9,628 nt of DNA, from positions 1 to 9,628 of the forward strand of contig JAGVHJ010000223.1 of NCBI GenBank assembly GCA_020056645.1, in the 5' to 3' direction. This DNA is from Desulfobacterales bacterium. Lineage in GTDB: Bacteria > Desulfobacterota > Desulfobacteria > Desulfobacterales > JAHIVH01. Made by a program: the position numbers and the translations under genes. This document shows positions 5,937-9,628 of this stretch, piece after piece. Each line of letters starts with the position of its first letter. The stretch's first letter is position 1. The notes beneath the pieces are model-generated. The model ran no database searches. It had not been told where the DNA came from and saw nothing but the letters and a program-made list of their open reading frames with translations.

Positions 5937-8935
5937 TGGGAAGGATTGTGCTTTTTTTGCTTCTGACCATCCTTTCAGGGACAGCCTTTGGCGAAAAGGG
6001 CCCTGAATCCTTTATCAAGGAGGGAAACGATCTCTTTTTGAAAATGGACTACGAAAAAGCGCTCTTATCCTATGGGAAGGGGATTGAGGCTTTTCCGGAC
6101 GAACCTGTTCTTTACTATGACCGGGGAAACGCTTACCAGAAAAAAGGAGAGTACGACAAGGCGGTTTCTGATTATCAGTTGGCCGAAAAGAAGGGGCCCC
6201 GGAAGATTCTTTTAAAAAATATCTATTTCAATCTGGGGAACGTGTATTATGCACGGGCCGAAAAGATGAGAAACGCTTCAAAGGAGCAGACGGAACCATT
6301 AAAAGAGGCGCTTGCCGAATATGAAAAGGCGAGTGACGCTTACCGAAAGTCGTTGGAGATCGAACGGGAAATAGCTGTTAAGTCCAATACGGATTTCAGT
6401 AAGATTGGGACCTATGCCCAGAAAAACATGGCTCTTACCAAGGAGGCGTGGACCGAAACCTGGGAGCAAATCAAGCTTCTCGAACGGAAAAATATGAAAC
6501 TCGAAGACGGGATCGAGAATCTTCTGAGCGCCCAGATGGACCTTTTGCCCCACCTGGAACAGGTCTACCTCCATTCGGCCAATGAAGAGATGCTCCATTT
6601 CAGTCTGAAGACGCTGGCCCAGTACCATGTGGATACCAGGGAGGAGATAACCTATTTAAGGGAGCTTGCCGACAAGGAGATTGAGCGGGCCAACGCTGAG
6701 CTCGAAAATCACAAAAAATCCTCCAATGCTCAGCACTCCAAAGCCCAGCAGGGGCAGCCTCCATCGAGCGCTGGCCAGGGCATTCCGGCCCAGGCGCCGG
6801 ATGCTGACCTTCGGAAACTGGAGGATGGCCTGAAAAACGCGAAAGAAATCAAGAAAGCCGTCGACCAAGCCGCGGGGCTATCGGAGTGGGTGGTGGAGGG
6901 GCTCAACACGAAAAAGCCTCTTGATGCGTGGAAAAACAATTATTTCATGATCGTCCTTCTAAAAAATCTGAGCGATTATCTTAAAAAGAAGGATCCGGTT
7001 CTATCTATCTACCCGTTGACCATTAAAGAAATTGTGGAAGCGGAGATCCTGCTTGCTACTTTTAAACAGGAGCCGGATACCCCTGAAGAAGAGGGGGCGG
7101 GCGGTTATGATCCTCCCGGTTTGAGAATGAAAAAACTCGCGAAGGAAAAGGCCGACGCCGCAGAAAAGGGGTTTGATTTCATCAATAAAACCATTGAAGA
7201 GATGTTAAAAAAAGTCGGCGAAACCCAGGGCGCGCCGGGAGAGAAACAAGCGCCTTTGGATCAGAAGCAGGCCGATGATCCCTATGCCGCCTTCTTCCAG
7301 ACATTTGACAGAAAAGCGGCGGTCAGCGCCCTTAACCGGGCCAAAGAACTGAATCTTTCTTGTGAGGAGGGGCTCAATCGCCTCTCTCCCCAACTTCTTT
7401 CGGAAGGGGGGGGCACCGACACAAAACCGGTCAAAGATATTCTGGAAGAGACCATGACCGCATTCAATTTTTACAAAACTGCTCCGCGGCCTCTGATCGA
7501 AATCATGGTGGAGGTCTACCAGGAGGTAAAAAAACTAAACAAGACTATTGATGAAAAAAAAGGGCCTGAAGGTGTGCAGAGTTTTCCTCCATTCGAACTT
7601 CTGGAGGTTCTTGTTTTTAAATACGCGCTTCTTCTATCGGATGATTTAGTGGGTTTATTGAAAGATCTGGGAATTGAACGGGAAGCTCTTGTAAAAAATC
7701 AATCGGCCCTTGAAGGGGGGTATCACGCGTTGAAAATTCAAAAGAAGATGGCGTGTGATCCCAAATCGGCGGAAGGGGAGGAGACCTTTCGCAAAGAGTC
7801 TAAAAGAGTGGAAGACGAAGTGTTGAAAGGATTGCGCCTCATTGCGCCTGAAGTGGCCGCGGCCCTCTTTTTCGACGCTGTGACAGGCAATCTCGAAACC
7901 GTTCTGGCCAAGCTCCCCGGAACCAAGGAGAACGCTGTGGTGATCCTGGAAACCGGAGGGCCGGTGAAAGAAGATCTGACCCAGCTTCGGACCATTCTAT
8001 CTGACTATTTTAAAGCACTTAAAACCCGATTGGAAAAGGAGCCAGATGCGGCGAACCGGGAGCGGTTGTTGCCGGCCTTGGAACACCGGAAAATGGCTCT
8101 ATCCTACCTGGAGCGAGGCTCAGCCCAATACGAAAAAATGAGAGACGCTTATGCCGGTGAAAAGTTCCTGTCCGGAGACTTTTTTGTGAAAGATCTGAAA
8201 GATACGGTTGACAAGGCCCGCTTGATTTTTTCGGGAAAGCCCGATGACGCAATTCATGCTTTGAAATCGGCCATCTCCTATCAGAAGGTGCTCCGGGAAG
8301 CGTCGCAAGGGGCCATCGCCATTACCACTCAGGAGGGGAGCGCGTCCGCCATCTCTTCCTATCTGACCGATAATCAAAAAGATATCCAGATGCTGTCCGG
8401 GATAGCCGCGATGAAAATCCGGGAGATGGGAGAAAAAAATGAAGGAAAAGTTCCTGTCCAACCGGGGCGGGGCGGACAGGTTCCTCCCGGCCAGGCATGC
8501 CCGCAAAATCAGGGAATTGATCCGGCCAAACGGGATGAGACCCTAAGCCTGGTTCAGGACGCCATGGTTGAAGAGGAAAAAATTCGTGCATTTTTAGAGG
8601 CGTTGGAATACCATAACACCTTTGACAAACACGACCTCGTCATTGAAAAGCTTGAAAAGGCCTTGTCGATTCTCGAGAATAAGGAGGATAACAAAGGAAA
8701 AGAACAAGAGAAGAACAAGGACGAGGGAGAAAATAGCAAAAATAAAAATGAACAGGAACAGAATCAGCAAAAACAGAATAACCAGAACGGGGGCGGACAA
8801 AAAGAGGCCAAGCCCCTGGAATTGACCCCGGATCAGGCCAGGGAGCTTTTGAACGAATTGAACAAAAACGACAGCGGAAAGAAAACCAACGAGGCCGAAA
8901 CAGGAAGTGCTCTGAACGTGCCCAGGCCCTGGTGA
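5933..8935 (+). CDS. batC: Giant BatC-like exported TPR protein
   Basis: The product has 1000 residues and a signal peptide (1-20, cleavage after TAFG), so it is exported. TPR units lie at 24-57 and 58-91, with a third degenerate unit from about 96 to 145 interrupted by an insertion. Residues 917-958 are a Lys/Glu/Gln/Asn-rich low-complexity tail, followed by LTPDQARELLNELNKN (964-979) and a C-terminal Trp; this arrangement resembles the end of BatC. Between them lie about 800 mostly helical residues that I do not recognise, punctuated by Gln/Pro/Gly linkers at about 262-289, 428-448 and 837-861. BatC-like proteins are usually only a few hundred residues. The likely role is a periplasmic scaffold for BatA/BatB through the TPRs (inference). 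AGGAGG (5919-5924) is 8 bases before the ATG at 5933, and a second ATG lies at 5936. The gene overlaps batB by ATGA. I see no frameshift. The BatC call rests on both ends and the operon position, not on the central region. Confidence 0.78.
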   Translation: MMGRIVLFLLLTILSGTAFGEKGPESFIKEGNDLFLKMDYEKALLSYGKGIEAFPDEPVLYYDRGNAYQKKGEYDKAVSDYQLAEKKGPRKILLKNIYFNLGNVYYARAEKMRNASKEQTEPLKEALAEYEKASDAYRKSLEIEREIAVKSNTDFSKIGTYAQKNMALTKEAWTETWEQIKLLERKNMKLEDGIENLLSAQMDLLPHLEQVYLHSANEEMLHFSLKTLAQYHVDTREEITYLRELADKEIERANAELENHKKSSNAQHSKAQQGQPPSSAGQGIPAQAPDADLRKLEDGLKNAKEIKKAVDQAAGLSEWVVEGLNTKKPLDAWKNNYFMIVLLKNLSDYLKKKDPVLSIYPLTIKEIVEAEILLATFKQEPDTPEEEGAGGYDPPGLRMKKLAKEKADAAEKGFDFINKTIEEMLKKVGETQGAPGEKQAPLDQKQADDPYAAFFQTFDRKAAVSALNRAKELNLSCEEGLNRLSPQLLSEGGGTDTKPVKDILEETMTAFNFYKTAPRPLIEIMVEVYQEVKKLNKTIDEKKGPEGVQSFPPFELLEVLVFKYALLLSDDLVGLLKDLGIEREALVKNQSALEGGYHALKIQKKMACDPKSAEGEETFRKESKRVEDEVLKGLRLIAPEVAAALFFDAVTGNLETVLAKLPGTKENAVVILETGGPVKEDLTQLRTILSDYFKALKTRLEKEPDAANRERLLPALEHRKMALSYLERGSAQYEKMRDAYAGEKFLSGDFFVKDLKDTVDKARLIFSGKPDDAIHALKSAISYQKVLREASQGAIAITTQEGSASAISSYLTDNQKDIQMLSGIAAMKIREMGEKNEGKVPVQPGRGGQVPPGQACPQNQGIDPAKRDETLSLVQDAMVEEEKIRAFLEALEYHNTFDKHDLVIEKLEKALSILENKEDNKGKEQEKNKDEGENSKNKNEQEQNQQKQNNQNGGGQKEAKPLELTPDQARELLNELNKNDSGKKTNEAETGSALNVPRPW
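7406..7413 (+). repeat. G8 homopolymer tract in the batC-like gene
   Basis: Eight consecutive Gs encode the GGG of SEGGGTD near residue 492. The frame is intact here. Such a tract is prone to slippage and to sequencing error; an A8 tract (7554-7561) lies about 140 bases further on in the same gene. Confidence 0.9.
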
Positions 8936-8949
8936 GGAAGAATTAAAAA

Positions 8950-9628
8950 ATGATCTGTGGACGCCGAAAGACATCTCTCCTTGTCATGATTCTATTCATG
9001 GCGTTTCCGGTATTTTCCATGGCCGATTCAATCGATGTGGAAAAGCTCACCGACGCCTGTGTGGTGGGGGAAAGCCTCTATTTCAAGATAACGGTGCATC
9101 TGGATGATGAAAAGGAAATCGATGTATCTCAGGTGATCCTGAATGGAACACCGCTCTCTTACGAAGAAAATCAAAGCGCCTCAAGTTCCTTTTCATTTAC
9201 CATCAACGGCAGGACCATTCAGCAGAGCTCTGGACTTGAAAAGAGTTTCGTGTTTCAGGTCCCTGGGGAAAAAGAGGGAACACTGACCGTTCCGTCCGCC
9301 ATGATAAAGGTCGGCGACCAATCTTTCCGGATGGATAGCCTTACCTTCACTGTCCACCCAAGGCCCGTATCGGATAATTTCAGACTGGTCGCGGCGCTTA
9401 CAAACCCTTTGCCCATGTACTATCCGACCCAGACAATCGAAGTCGTCTATAAGCTCTATTTTAAGGATTTCCAAGGGAGTCCCCAGGATCTTCAATACAA
9501 AATTCCCGAACTCTCTCATCCGGATTTTTCATTGGCGCCCGACACCCAGCCAGTTCAGGGGTATGTAATCATCAACGATCAGAAGTTTGGAATCTCCTAT
9601 GATCAGAAGAATGAAACCCTTGATGGCA
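8950..9628 (+). CDS. batD: BatD-like protein, N-terminal part (runs off the window)
   Basis: The first 226 codons are present with no stop before the window end, so the gene is partial here. BatD proteins are usually 400-600 residues. A signal peptide covers 1-25: basic GRRK, hydrophobic SLLVMILFMAFPVF, cleavage after SMA. Residues 28-137 form an Ig-like beta unit with the BatD hallmark INGRTIQQSSGLEKSFVFQV, then EGTLTVPSAMIKVGD. A second unit begins at about 138 (LTNPLPMYYPTQTIEVVYKLYF). The family usually has a C-terminal membrane anchor, which would lie beyond the window. The start at 8950 is chosen because it gives a complete signal peptide; GAGGAAG (8934-8940) lies 9 bases upstream. The ATG at 8986 would delete the basic n-region. 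It follows the BatC-like gene after 14 bases, so it is probably cotranscribed. Confidence 0.88.
   Translation, partial: MICGRRKTSLLVMILFMAFPVFSMADSIDVEKLTDACVVGESLYFKITVHLDDEKEIDVSQVILNGTPLSYEENQSASSSFSFTINGRTIQQSSGLEKSFVFQVPGEKEGTLTVPSAMIKVGDQSFRMDSLTFTVHPRPVSDNFRLVAALTNPLPMYYPTQTIEVVYKLYFKDFQGSPQDLQYKIPELSHPDFSLAPDTQPVQGYVIINDQKFGISYDQKNETLDG

Noticed and set aside
8880..8946. Alternative-frame ending of the BatC-like gene (stop at 8944-8946), suggesting a frameshift near the C-terminus
   Set aside because: The annotated frame ends in a short segment with terminal Trp, as I recall for BatC proteins, and its stop is placed well before the batD ribosome binding site; no frameshift is needed.
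8594..8974. 126-codon reverse frame with Leu/Phe/Val-rich, membrane-like translation
   Set aside because: The hydrophobicity is the antisense of the Lys/Glu/Asn/Gln-rich tail of the BatC-like protein; it also spans the next gene's start.

Overview
The window holds most of a Bat-type (Bacteroides aerotolerance) locus from a Gram-negative bacterium of moderate GC content. All genes lie on the + strand and are tightly packed. Three products have Sec-type signal peptides, and the membrane proteins have positively charged cytoplasmic loops, both consistent with a diderm cell envelope. The gene set occurs in Desulfobacterota, Bacteroidetes, spirochaetes and several candidate phyla. The sequence style would fit a deltaproteobacterium-like lineage, but I cannot fix the taxon from this window.

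Layout: bases 1-349 are an AT-richer leader with a candidate sigma70 promoter (TTGACA-N16-TATTTT) that carries a perfect 12-bp palindrome in its spacer, followed by a possible bulged hairpin. Next come a MoxR-family AAA+ ATPase (350-1315), a 111-bp gap with a 14-bp AT palindrome and a small hairpin, and a DUF58 protein with a vWA-type fold (1427-2338). Five more genes follow with almost no spacing: a secreted, membrane-anchored protein with a BatD-like N-terminus and a DUF4381-like C-terminus (2335-3468), BatA (3469-4734), BatB (4731-5936), a very large 1000-residue BatC-like TPR protein (5933-8935), and the N-terminal 226 residues of BatD (8950 to the window end, partial).

How they probably work together (inference from the family): MoxR and DUF58 form a cytoplasmic ATPase/vWA pair. 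BatA and BatB sit in the inner membrane, and the positive-inside rule places their metal-binding vWA domains in the periplasm. The BatC-like protein and the two BatD-like beta-rich proteins are exported and could form the periplasmic part of the complex. ATGA overlaps at three junctions suggest translational coupling and matched stoichiometry. The biochemical role of Bat systems is not settled; envelope stress or oxygen tolerance and chaperone-like assembly have been proposed.

The most unusual element is the BatC-like protein. It keeps a TPR start and a Q/N/K-rich tail with a short end segment as in BatC, but carries about 800 residues of mostly helical sequence between them that I do not recognise. 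The rest is a recognisable, well-preserved Bat locus, with no mobile elements, RNA genes or CRISPR.
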